Assembly: GCF_006715785.1 (NCBI RefSeq)
Contig: NZ_VFNX01000002.1
Span: 930,001 to 994,000 of the forward strand
DNA from: Streptomyces puniciscabiei
GTDB lineage: Bacteria > Actinomycetota > Actinomycetes > Streptomycetales > Streptomycetaceae
Length of the DNA: 64,000 nt
Direction of reading: 5' to 3'
Of this stretch, positions 35,181 to 43,761 are shown piece by piece. Made by a program: the position numbers and the translations under genes. Every line of letters starts with the position of its first letter. Within the stretch, counting starts at the first letter, position 1. The notes beneath the pieces were generated by a model. It was not told the origin of the DNA and searched no databases. It was given only the letters and a program-made list of their open reading frames with translations.

Positions 35181-36008
35181 CTAGCTCCGCGCGAACTCAA
35201 GCAGGTCCTTGTTGAAGATCTCGGCGTACTTGGGCACCATCGCAAGGCCATGAGGTGCGCCCTCGTAGACCTTGTACTGCGCACCCTTGACGATCTTGGA
35301 TGATTTGGCGCCCGCGGAGACGATGGGCACGATCTGGTCGTCGTCGCCATGCACGATCAGTGTCGGCACATCGACCTTCTTCAGGTCCTCGGTCGTGTCC
35401 GTCTCGGAGAACGCCTTGATGCAGTCGTAGGCGCCCTTGATGCCGACTGTCATGCTCCAGAGCCAGAACTCGTCACGCGTTCCCTGGGAGACGGTCGAGC
35501 CCTCACGGTTGGCACCGTAGAACGGGGCACTGAGGTCCTTGTAGTACTGCGAGCGGTCCGTGAGCACACCCTGGCGGATCTCGTCGAACACCTCGATCGG
35601 CAGGCCCTCGGGGTTGGCCTCCGTCTTCAGCATCAGCGGCGGGATCGCGCCGAGCAGGACCAGCTTGGCGACCCGTGACGTGCCGTGCCGGCCGATGTAG
35701 CGGGTGACTTCGCCGCCGCCGGTGGAGTGCCCGACCAGAATGACGTCGTGCAGGTCTTCGGTTTCGATGACCGCGGCCAGGTCGTCGGCGTACGTGTCGA
35801 GGTTGTTGCCGTCCCAGGGCTGACCGGAGCGGCCGCCACCGCGCCGGTCGTGAGCGATGGCGCGGAATCCGTTGTCCACCATGAGCTTCATCTGGGGGTC
35901 CCAGGCGTCGGCGGTGAGCGGCCAGCCGTGGGAGAAGAGCACGGGCTGGCCCGAGCCCCAGTCCTTGTAGAAGATCTGCGTGCCGTCCTCGGCGGTGGCG
36001 AAGGGCAT
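35181..36008 (-). CDS. Alpha/beta hydrolase, non-haem chloroperoxidase/esterase type
   Basis: 275 residues from ATG at 36008, which has GAGAGGAA upstream. The nucleophile elbow is GHSTGG (Ser), the oxyanion region is FSHGWPL, the acid is in [10 protein letters not shown] and the His in GAPHGLA: a complete triad. The pattern is that of cofactor-free haloperoxidases and arylesterases, which hydrolyse esters and can perform perhydrolysis. It is convergent with the VOC gene. A role in the same detoxification group is possible but not shown. Confidence 0.9.
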   Translation of the reverse strand: MPFATAEDGTQIFYKDWGSGQPVLFSHGWPLTADAWDPQMKLMVDNGFRAIAHDRRGGGRSGQPWDGNNLDTYADDLAAVIETEDLHDVILVGHSTGGGEVTRYIGRHGTSRVAKLVLLGAIPPLMLKTEANPEGLPIEVFDEIRQGVLTDRSQYYKDLSAPFYGANREGSTVSQGTRDEFWLWSMTVGIKGAYDCIKAFSETDTTEDLKKVDVPTLIVHGDDDQIVPIVSAGAKSSKIVKGAQYKVYEGAPHGLAMVPKYAEIFNKDLLEFARS

Positions 36009-36353
36009 GGTTGCGTTCCTCTCGATGTCCGCTTGCGAGCCCCTTACGTGACGCCCTCCGGGATGTGACGCGAAAGGGGCGCCGCATGAGGTCAACGTTA
36101 ATTGCGGGGCAGCGATTCAGCGCGTCTGGAACCACCGCTTCCGTAACGAGTGGGACGGTCGTTGCCTGACAGGCGAGGAAGTGGTCTGTCTCGTACGGTG
36201 GTCCTTGCGGTCAGGAGAATTCACCGTCACGCCACCCGAGTGAACTCCCGGGCACGGTCACCCACCCGCCCTGAACATCACCACCGCTGGCGGGCGGCAG
36301 CCAGGTGATCACGGGTCGTTACTACTCGTTCTGTGACACGCGGAGGGCGGGAC

Positions 36354-37841
36354 ATGGGATCCGACGTTGAGGTGCTGGTCGTCGGTGCTGGTCCAGCGGG
36401 GTTGCTGCTCGCAGGTGACCTGGCCGAGGCCGGAGTCCGCTGCACCGTCGTGGAACGGCGAGAAGGGGAATCCCAGCTGACACGCGCATTCGCCGTTCAC
36501 GCCCGAACGATGGAGCAACTGGACGCCCGCGGCCTGGCCGACGACCTGCTGCTGACCGGCCTCCGCAACCCGATCTTGCAATTTCTGCGGATCGATCTGT
36601 CGCACCTGCCGACCCGTTACCCCCACGTGCTCGTGACGCCCCAGTACAACACCGAGCGACTGCTCCTGTCCCGCGCCCTGACACACGGCGTGAACATCAT
36701 GCGGGCCCACGAAGTGACTGGCGTCCAGCAAGATCCGAGCGGTGTCGACATCACCGTGAAGACACCAGCCGGCACTGAACACAGCCTGCGCGCAGACTTC
36801 GTCGTCGGCGCAGACGGACGAAACAGCTGCGTGCGCCAGTCCCTCGGCCTCCCATTCCCCGGCCGCTCCGCCGTTCGCTCCATGATGCTCGCAGACGTCC
36901 GGATGGCTGATCCGCCGAAGAAGCCGCCCACCGTGGCAGCGACCGGAAACGCCTTCGCCATTGTCGTCCCGTTCGGCGACGGCTGGTTCAGGGTCATGGC
37001 CTGGAATCGCCACCACCCCATGCCCGACAACGCCTCGGTCGATCTGGAAGAAGTCAAAGACGTCGCCCGCCAGGCGCTCGGCAGCGACTTCGGCATGCAC
37101 GACCCTCGCTGGCTCTCCAGATTCCACAGCGACGAACGCCAGTCACCCCGCTACCGAGTAGGCCGAGTATTCCTCGTCGGCGACGCCGCCCATGTCCATT
37201 CCCCGGCCGGCGGCATGGGCCTCAACACCAGCATCCAGGACTCCGCAAACCTGAGCTGGAAACTCGCAGCCGTGCAGCGTGGCCGCGCACCGGACACCCT
37301 GCTCGACAGCTATCAGAACGAACGGCACCCGGTGGGACACCGGGTTCTGCGGATGAGCGGGGCACTGCTCCGCGGCGTCCTCACCACGCCACGGGCATTG
37401 TGCGGCCTCCGTGACTTGTCAGCGCGTACGGTGCTGCAAGCCCCACCAGTGGCCCGACGACTGGCCATGGCAATCTCGGGACTCGACATTTCCTACGCCG
37501 CCGCGGCCGGCGCGCATCCCCTTGTCGGGAAGCGGGCACCTGACGTCCCCCTCAGCGACGGACGCAGACTCTACGAAGCCCTCCGTAAGCGACGGTTCGT
37601 CCTTGTCACACCGTCCGACACGGAGCGCTTCCCCTCACTGATCACAGAGTGGGCCGGCGAGGTGGAGATCGTATCCCCGAAGGGCGCTACCCAAAAGAGT
37701 GTTCTGGTCAGACCAGACGCCTATATCGCATGGGCCATCTCGGACGAGTCACCTGAACATCGCATCGACGCGGCCCGTCAAGCATTGACCGAATGGTGCG
37801 GCACACAGGGCTCCAGCTCTGTAGCCCCTTCACCCGACTAG
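36354..37841 (+). CDS. FAD-dependent aromatic monooxygenase (PHBH family)
   Basis: 495 residues from ATG at 36354, with GGAGGGCGG upstream. The GxGxxG motif is VVGAGPAGLLLAGDLAEAG, the DG motif is VVGADGRNSCVRQSLG and the GD motif is FLVGDAAHVHSPAGGMGLN. The C-terminus is the thioredoxin-like domain found in polyketide and rifampicin hydroxylases. It should insert oxygen into an aromatic substrate using NAD(P)H. The stop codon TAG (37839-37841) ends on the first base of the following IS, so the last few residues may have been changed by the insertion. Confidence 0.92.
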   Translation: MGSDVEVLVVGAGPAGLLLAGDLAEAGVRCTVVERREGESQLTRAFAVHARTMEQLDARGLADDLLLTGLRNPILQFLRIDLSHLPTRYPHVLVTPQYNTERLLLSRALTHGVNIMRAHEVTGVQQDPSGVDITVKTPAGTEHSLRADFVVGADGRNSCVRQSLGLPFPGRSAVRSMMLADVRMADPPKKPPTVAATGNAFAIVVPFGDGWFRVMAWNRHHPMPDNASVDLEEVKDVARQALGSDFGMHDPRWLSRFHSDERQSPRYRVGRVFLVGDAAHVHSPAGGMGLNTSIQDSANLSWKLAAVQRGRAPDTLLDSYQNERHPVGHRVLRMSGALLRGVLTTPRALCGLRDLSARTVLQAPPVARRLAMAISGLDISYAAAAGAHPLVGKRAPDVPLSDGRRLYEALRKRRFVLVTPSDTERFPSLITEWAGEVEIVSPKGATQKSVLVRPDAYIAWAISDESPEHRIDAARQALTEWCGTQGSSSVAPSPD

Positions 37842-38735
37842 GGTCTGTCTTCAAATGATCTTGAGTGATGGATCGTGATCGGGTGATACGTCGCCATGAA
37901 CTGTCCGCTGCTGAACGGGAGTTCGTCCGGCCGTTGCTGCCCGTGTCGTCGCGTGGGCGCAAGCGGCTGGACGAGCGCAGGGGCCTCAACGGGATCATGT
38001 GGAAGTTCCGTACAGGCACGGCCTGGCGGGACGTGCCCGAGCGGTACGGGCCGTGGGCCACGCTGCACACCCGTTTCCGCCGGTGGGCGACGGACGGCAC
38101 GTTCGAGCGAATGCTCCGCGCCGCCCAGGTCCGGGCGGACGCCGCCGGGGACACCGACTGGCTGGTATCGGTCGACTCCGCGATAGTCCACGCCCACCAG
38201 CACGCCGCCGGCGCCCGAAAAGGGGGGCCCCGCAACCCCGCGCTCGGACGCTCCCGAGGCGGCCTGACCAGCAAGATTCACCTGGCCTGCGACGGCGCCG
38301 GCCGCCCGCTCGCCTTCACCGTCACGGGCCGCAACACCAACGACTGCACCCAGTTCATCGCCGTGATGGAGGCGATCCGGGTGCCCAGGACGGGTCCGGG
38401 ACGGCCCCGGGTGCGGCCCTCAACGTCCTGGGCGACAAGGGCTACGGCTCCAGGGCGATCCGCAGCTGGCTGCGTCGGCGCGGGATCAGCCACACCATTC
38501 CCGAGCGAGCCGACCAGGTCCGCAACCGGTTGAACCGCGGCAGCCGTGGTGGACGGCCCCCCGGCCTTCGATCGCGACGCCTACAAGCGGCGCAACGTGG
38601 TGGAACGGTGCTTCAACGAGCTGAAGCAGTGGCGCGGCATCGCCACCCGGTACGACAAGACCACCGAGTCCTACCAAGCAGCAGTCACCCTCGCAGCCCC
38701 GCTGATGTGGGCGTGACATTTGACGAACAGAACCC
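37841..38735. mobile_element. IS5-type insertion sequence, about 895 bp
   Basis: The left end GGGTCTGTCTTCAAATGA and the right end (reverse complement GGGTTCTGTTCGTCAAATGT) form imperfect inverted repeats. The element carries one transposase frame broken twice. It is inserted between the monooxygenase stop and a chitinase fragment. No clear target duplication is visible. Confidence 0.7.
37868..38716 (+). pseudogene. IS5-type transposase with two compensating frameshifts
   Basis: The N-terminal DUF4096 block (RRHELSAAEREFVRPLLP and FRTGTAWRDVPERYGPW) and the DDE core (VDSAIVHAHQHAAGARKGG) are in the first frame up to about 38410. The core then continues one frame over (NVLGDKGYGSRAIRSWLRRR), which needs a one-base deletion near 38412. 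At a run of six C near 38552 a one-base insertion moves it again, to KRRNVVERCFNELKQWRGIA and the TGA at 38716. As read it is dead; programmed frameshifting is not expected at these spots. Confidence 0.8.
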
Positions 38736-38865
38736 AGGGCCCGCCGAGCCGGCCGGTACGCAGGGACCCACGCGCTGCACATCCAAAAGGCGTGACCGCT
38801 CCGGTCTTTCCGGCCCACTGCTCCAAGGCGGATCTGCACGCGGAGGGGGACCCGCGCGGTGGCGT

Positions 38866-39180
38866 GGGCATGACCATGGACTTCGGCGACGGACACAACG
38901 CGCTCGCCGACGCCGAATCGGCCGCACAGGCCACCGCCCAGCAACTCGCCACCATCTACGGCGTTTCCACCCCGCAGGCGTACCGGATGATGGGCCTGAC
39001 GCCGATCGCCGGCAAGAACGACGACGACGAAAACTTCTCCCAGTCCGACGCTGCCACGCTGGAGAACTTCACCGCCTCCAACGGAGTCCGGGAACTGTCC
39101 TTCTGGGAGGTCGACGGGTACGACAAGGCGACCGGCTACGCCTACTCCAATATCTTCAACCAGATCAGCACCACCCGGTG
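38866..39180 (+). pseudogene. C-terminal fragment of a GH18 chitinase-like protein
   Basis: The stretch begins at MTMDFGDGHNALADAESAAQ and continues through QQLATIYGVSTPQAYRMMGL, TPIAGKNDDDENF and ELSFWEVDGYDKATGYAYSN, which matches the end of actinobacterial family 18 chitinase-like catalytic domains. The catalytic DxxDxDxE motif and everything before it are absent, apparently lost at the IS end. The normal stop is also missing; the frame runs on to 39364. Confidence 0.7.
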
Positions 39181-39305
39181 TCTCTCGAGACCCCCTGAGC
39201 CGACGCGATGCGCCGGCTCTGTTGGGTTGGTTGCGAGGTCCGCGGTGGTCCGGAAGGGGAGGGCGCCGGGGGAATGCCGTCGCACCTGTGGCAAGCTCGC
39301 GCCAC

Positions 39306-39743
39306 GTGGATTCCACTTTCTGCCGACTCATCGACGAAGACTCCGCGCGCTGGGTGGCGTATGAGACCGAGGCCTGCGCGTTCCTGCCGCTGGATCCGTT
39401 GGCGCCCGGACATACTCTGGTCGTTCCCACACAGCACTACGCGGATGTCTTCGACACCCCACGCGACGTCCTCGCCGCGACGGTTACGCTGGTCCAGCGT
39501 GTGTCCGGTGCTATGAGGGCTGCCCTGGACGCCTCAGGCGTGAACATCCTGAGCGCCAGCGGCCCGGCATCCGAACAGTCGGTGCCGCACCTTCACTTCC
39601 ATGTCGTGCCGCGGTGGGCGGACGACGGGATCTCGACATGGCCGGCAGGGCGATCCGCGCATCAAGTGGCCGGCGACCCCGGCACGAGGCTTGCCGAGTA
39701 CCTCGCTGGAGGGCAGCATCACGGGAGCCAGAGCCGCAACTGA
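39306..39743 (+). CDS. HIT-family nucleotide hydrolase
   Basis: 145 residues from a GTG at 39306. The histidine-triad motif HLHFHVVPR is present with the preceding NILSASGPASEQSVP loop. Family members hydrolyse or transfer nucleotides from substrates such as AMP-lysine or Ap4A. The N-terminal CRLIDEDSARWVAYETEACA block is typical. The start has no strong ribosome binding site, but upstream in-frame sequence is not family-like. It converges on the alpha/beta hydrolase gene of the polyketide operon. Confidence 0.85.
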   Translation: MDSTFCRLIDEDSARWVAYETEACAFLPLDPLAPGHTLVVPTQHYADVFDTPRDVLAATVTLVQRVSGAMRAALDASGVNILSASGPASEQSVPHLHFHVVPRWADDGISTWPAGRSAHQVAGDPGTRLAEYLAGGQHHGSQSRN

Positions 39744-39845
39744 TGAACAGAGCCAGCCCGCGCGGCTCGAGCTGCGTGACGGGAGGGGGTGTGGCGAACC
39801 TGTGGGTCTGCGCGCGAGTTCGGTAGTCGGCCGACCGGCCGTCCA

Positions 39846-40985
39846 TCACCCCCGTCCGCCGAGAAATTCGAGGATGTGACCGAAGACGTCGAGGGCGGCG
39901 CCCCGGCCCAGGAACGTGTCCAGGTGGCCGTACCCGGGGATCTCGGTGTAGGACACGTCCAACTGGGGCTGGCGGTGGGCGAGTACGTCGTGGCAGAGTC
40001 GCTGGGAGTCCAGCCACAAGCCGTTCTCGCTGCCCGCGAGCAGCAGCACGGGGGTGTCGATACGGCCGGCCGCGTCCAGCGCATTGGGCGGCAGGGCACG
40101 GTAGCGGTGGTCGGTTTCGTGCCAGCGGACCACGCTGCGGGCCAGCTCGATGCGGCGCAGGTGGGGCAGGATCCACAGCGGCGCGGGGCCGAGGAGGTCG
40201 GCGAGGCGGGCGTGGGTGGCCTTGGAGAGGTTCTCGTGCACGAAGAGCGAGGCGCCCGTGCCCCAGGCGGAGTTGTGCAGGATCTGGCAGGTCGGGTCCG
40301 GGCAGCTCGCCTTCCGTGACGCCAGTGCGAACAGCGGGGTGTACTTCGACCACAGGCCCACCTTGCGGAAGTCGACCGGGATGTGGTCGATCCGCGTCTT
40401 CAGCAGCTCCCCCGCCAGCGACATCCGCAGCGATGTGCGGCCGGCGAGCTTGGGCGTAAGGAACACACCCTGGGACACCACACCGGCAAGGCCCGGCACC
40501 AGGCCCGCCGCCATGCTCAGGGACAGCGTGAGCGAGCCGATGCAGTGGGCGACCACGAACAGCGGGCGGTCGCCCGTGCGCTCGCGTACGTGCCTGACGG
40601 CCGCGGGGATGTCGTACAGGGCCACGTCGTCGTACGTGTACCTCTGGCCGGTCTCGTTGTACGGCAGCCGGCAGCTGCCCCGCCAGTCGAGCAGCCAGGG
40701 CTCGTAGCCGTCGTCGAGGAGGACGTCGACCAGGTTGCGGGTCTCCGGCAGCAGGAACATGTCGGCGGACGCGGTGTGTCCGTGCAGCAGCAGCACGGCG
40801 GGGCGGTCCGTGGCGCCGGTGTGGATGCGGGTCAGGCCGAGGCGGACGCCGTCGTCCGCCCGGAAGGGGATCTCCTCGACGCGGGCCGGGTCGAGGCGGT
40901 GGTGCAGCGGGCGCAGGGCCGCGGTGGTCCTGACCCGGGGCAGCGCCGGCCGACTGGTGCGGGAGGTGGTCGTCCTGAAGATCAT
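39846..40985 (-). CDS. Alpha/beta hydrolase with Cys nucleophile; last gene of the PKS operon
   Basis: 379 residues from ATG at 40985. The elbow reads VVAHCIGSLT, so the nucleophile position is Cys, as in PHA synthases and in alpha/beta hydrolase domains linked with some cholesterol-oxidase-like proteins. The early block LLLHGHTASADMFLLPETRN gives the oxyanion region, and the His is in GYGHLDTFLG. A Cys nucleophile favours acyl transfer rather than hydrolysis. The ATG overlaps the TGA of the ACP-reductase gene (ATGA), so translation is coupled. I infer a role in releasing, transferring or trimming the product of this operon. Confidence 0.85.
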   Translation of the reverse strand: MIFRTTTSRTSRPALPRVRTTAALRPLHHRLDPARVEEIPFRADDGVRLGLTRIHTGATDRPAVLLLHGHTASADMFLLPETRNLVDVLLDDGYEPWLLDWRGSCRLPYNETGQRYTYDDVALYDIPAAVRHVRERTGDRPLFVVAHCIGSLTLSLSMAAGLVPGLAGVVSQGVFLTPKLAGRTSLRMSLAGELLKTRIDHIPVDFRKVGLWSKYTPLFALASRKASCPDPTCQILHNSAWGTGASLFVHENLSKATHARLADLLGPAPLWILPHLRRIELARSVVRWHETDHRYRALPPNALDAAGRIDTPVLLLAGSENGLWLDSQRLCHDVLAHRQPQLDVSYTEIPGYGHLDTFLGRGAALDVFGHILEFLGGRG

Positions 40986-43672
40986 CGGTGGTGCTCCGTG
41001 GGGGTCGGGGTGCGGCGCAGGTCGAGCAGGTCCGCGGCGGCGCGGGCGAAGGGGCCGAGCAGGCCACGGCCCATCTCCAGGCCGAACCAGGCGAGCCAGG
41101 TCAGCTTGGCGGCCCGCCTCTCCTGGCTGGTCAGGCGCGGGTCGACCTTGATGCCGTCGATCTGGTCGCGGACGTAGGAGTCCGCGGGCACGACGACCTC
41201 GCCCGCCAGGCTCGCCGCCTCGCCCTCGCGGCCGATCCGCACGGTCAGCGCGCGGGTCTGCCGCCACAGGTCGCGGCGGGCCCGGGCGTACTTGTGGCCC
41301 TCCAGCCACCAGTGGCCACCGTCGGCGTCGCGCAACCGCAGCCGGTACCGCAGAAGTTGGTGCCTGAGCCCGTGCTGCTGCGGTATCCCCTCCTCGGGGC
41401 GGATCCATAGGTCGCCGCGCTCGACGGTCAGCGGCTCGGGATGTACGGCGGTACAGACGACCTCGCCGGTCACGTCCACCCGGCGCTCCTTCACCAGCTG
41501 GTACATGCTCGCGATGGAGAGGGTGAGCGCCATGGAGCAAGGGCTGGCGGCGGGGGCGCCGACCGGTCCCACGCTGCCCTCCGTCGTCTCCGGGAACCAC
41601 AGGTAGGGCTGGTCGTCCGGGTGCGGCAGCCTGGCGAGACCGTCCTGGGCGAGCCGCTCGAAGGTCCTCAGCTGGGCCTGCGCGTCGTAGCGGGCCGCGG
41701 GTGGCAGCCCGAGCGCCTCGACCAGCGCGGCGGTGCGTGCGCCCTTGGCCGCCGGGCCCTTCAGGGTCGCCTCGCACAGCTTGAGAGCGGTGGGGCTCTG
41801 CAGCACGCGCGTGAGGAAGGCCAGTTCGGGCACGGGGTCGGCCGCCAGGCGGGCCAGGGCGTCGGTGCGCCACTCGTCCCAGTCCTGGACGCGCACGTGC
41901 ATGCCTCCGAGCGCCATGTCACGTACGACGTCGTCGAGGGTGTTGGGCACGCCGGTGAGGTTGTAGTCGTAGCCCCAGGCGTCGGCCTCGCAGATCGCGG
42001 CGACGGCGACCCGGCTCACCCAGTCCACCGGGGCCGCGTTCAGGTAGCGGAAGGCGGGGACGGTGCGGAAGCGGCCGAAGGCCGAGATCAGGCCGCTGCT
42101 GAGGTCCTGCGGGTTGTAGGCGCCGGTCTTCGTGTGGCCGCCGATGCCGCCGGGGCGCAGCGCCGTGACGACCAGGCCGTGGTCGCGGGCACGGCGCAGG
42201 GCGACCTCCGCGGTCCACTTCGACTGGTCGTAGCCCGAGACGAGCCGGTCGACGTGGGCGAGGGGGTCGTCCTCGCCCATGGAGGTGATGCCGACCTCGT
42301 TGAAGACGGCGATCGAGGAGATGTGGTGCAGCGGCTTGGGCCGACCGGTGGCCGCGAGTTCGGCGAGGGTGAGCGCGCCGAGGACGTTGCTCGCCCGCAG
42401 CGACTGGTAGCCGCGCAGGAAGTCCACGGCCGCGGCCACGCCCACGACGCTGTCCAGTTCGTGGGCCAGCGTGTGCCACAGTCCGTCGGGCAGGCCGAGC
42501 CGCGGCCGCCGGATGTCGCCGGACAGCACGGTCACCCGGCGCCGCACCTCCGACGACCAGGGCAGCCGGTAACTCTTCAGCGCCTCGCCGAGCCGGGCGA
42601 CGGCCGCCTCCTCGTCGGCCGCGCGCACCAGGCAATAGACATGTGCGTCGCTGTGCCGGAGCAGATCGAGCAACATGTGGCTGCCGAGAAAGCCGGTGGC
42701 GCCGGTCAGCAGGATCCGGCGGGGCGGCAGCGGCTCGGGCACGTCGGCGAACGGCAGGCGGTCGGCGAGGGCCAGATCGGCGAGGATCTGGTCGAGGTCC
42801 TCGCGACGGGCCCTGGCATACCGTTCGTCGCCACTGCCGACACGGGGGCGGAGCGCCGGTGGGGTGCGCGGGGCGTGGGCCGGAGCGCTCGCCGCGGAGA
42901 GCGGAAGTGCGCCGGGGGCCGGAGCCGCGACAGCGCCCACGCCGGAAGGCGGCAGCGTACCGGCGGCCTGAACCGCGACAGCACCCGCAGCGGCAAGCAC
43001 CGGCCCGCCAGGGGCCGAGACCGCAGCAGCACCCGCATCGGAAACCGTCGGCGCGCCAGCGGCCGAGGCCACAGCAGCTCCCCCAGCAGACGGCGGCAAC
43101 ACGCCAGAGAACGGGTCCGCGACAGCCCCCGCACCGGAACCCGTCGGCGCGCCGGGGGCGGGGACCGCAACAGGGCCCGCGCCGGAAGGCGGCAGCGTGC
43201 CGGTGGCCGGAACCGGCAGAGCGCCCTGGGCGGTGGGCGCCGGGGTGGCCGCGTGCGCGGCCGGCGCGGCGGCCGCGCTCGACGCTTCGGTCCCGGTCGT
43301 CTCCATCCAGCGCCGCGCGAGGCTGATCGGACGGGCGTCGGCGAACACCTCGTCCAGATCGAACACTATGCCCAGCTCGCTCTCCAGCTCGGAGACCAGC
43401 TCCACGGCGTGCACGGACGTGCCCCCCGCGTCGAAGAAGTCGGCGTCGGGCGACAGGTGTCCCGCGGGCAGGTAGCGGCCCGCCGCGGCGGCGATGGCCG
43501 CGGCCACGTCGTCCACGTTCCGGATGGGCAGGGCGGGGGCGGCACCGGAGTCCGCGCCGGGGGCGGCCTGCATCACCCTGGCCAGCAGGTCGTCCACGCC
43601 GAGCCCGCCGCCACCGCGCTCGATCGCCTCGGCGGTCGCCCGCTGCCCGGAGTCCTGCGTCACGTCACGCAT
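40982..43672 (-). CDS. ACP-thioester reductase protein with C-terminal extension
   Basis: 896 residues from ATG at 43672. Residues about 45-125 form a carrier domain with the phosphopantetheine Ser in FFDAGGTSVHAVELV. About 127-290 is an Ala/Pro/Gly linker built from repeated APGA.../LPPSG units. About 315-690 is a thioester reductase (NAD_binding_4): ILLTGATGFLGSHMLLDLL, then GYDQSKWTAEVAL with the YxxxK pair. It should release a carrier-bound chain by NAD(P)H reduction to an aldehyde or alcohol. The last about 190 residues (SMALTLSIASMYQLV, RYRLRLRDADGGHWWLEGHK) resemble a domain seen near cholesterol-oxidase-type proteins. It lies 90 bases after the PKS stop. Confidence 0.9.
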   Translation of the reverse strand: MRDVTQDSGQRATAEAIERGGGGLGVDDLLARVMQAAPGADSGAAPALPIRNVDDVAAAIAAAAGRYLPAGHLSPDADFFDAGGTSVHAVELVSELESELGIVFDLDEVFADARPISLARRWMETTGTEASSAAAAPAAHAATPAPTAQGALPVPATGTLPPSGAGPVAVPAPGAPTGSGAGAVADPFSGVLPPSAGGAAVASAAGAPTVSDAGAAAVSAPGGPVLAAAGAVAVQAAGTLPPSGVGAVAAPAPGALPLSAASAPAHAPRTPPALRPRVGSGDERYARARREDLDQILADLALADRLPFADVPEPLPPRRILLTGATGFLGSHMLLDLLRHSDAHVYCLVRAADEEAAVARLGEALKSYRLPWSSEVRRRVTVLSGDIRRPRLGLPDGLWHTLAHELDSVVGVAAAVDFLRGYQSLRASNVLGALTLAELAATGRPKPLHHISSIAVFNEVGITSMGEDDPLAHVDRLVSGYDQSKWTAEVALRRARDHGLVVTALRPGGIGGHTKTGAYNPQDLSSGLISAFGRFRTVPAFRYLNAAPVDWVSRVAVAAICEADAWGYDYNLTGVPNTLDDVVRDMALGGMHVRVQDWDEWRTDALARLAADPVPELAFLTRVLQSPTALKLCEATLKGPAAKGARTAALVEALGLPPAARYDAQAQLRTFERLAQDGLARLPHPDDQPYLWFPETTEGSVGPVGAPAASPCSMALTLSIASMYQLVKERRVDVTGEVVCTAVHPEPLTVERGDLWIRPEEGIPQQHGLRHQLLRYRLRLRDADGGHWWLEGHKYARARRDLWRQTRALTVRIGREGEAASLAGEVVVPADSYVRDQIDGIKVDPRLTSQERRAAKLTWLAWFGLEMGRGLLGPFARAAADLLDLRRTPTPTEHHR

Positions 43673-43761
43673 GAGAGCCTTTCCACGATGTGCCCGTCCT
43701 TTTCCGTGCTTTCCGGCCAGGTCCTTGCTTCCGGTGAAGTCCTCACCTGCTGCGGACGTCC

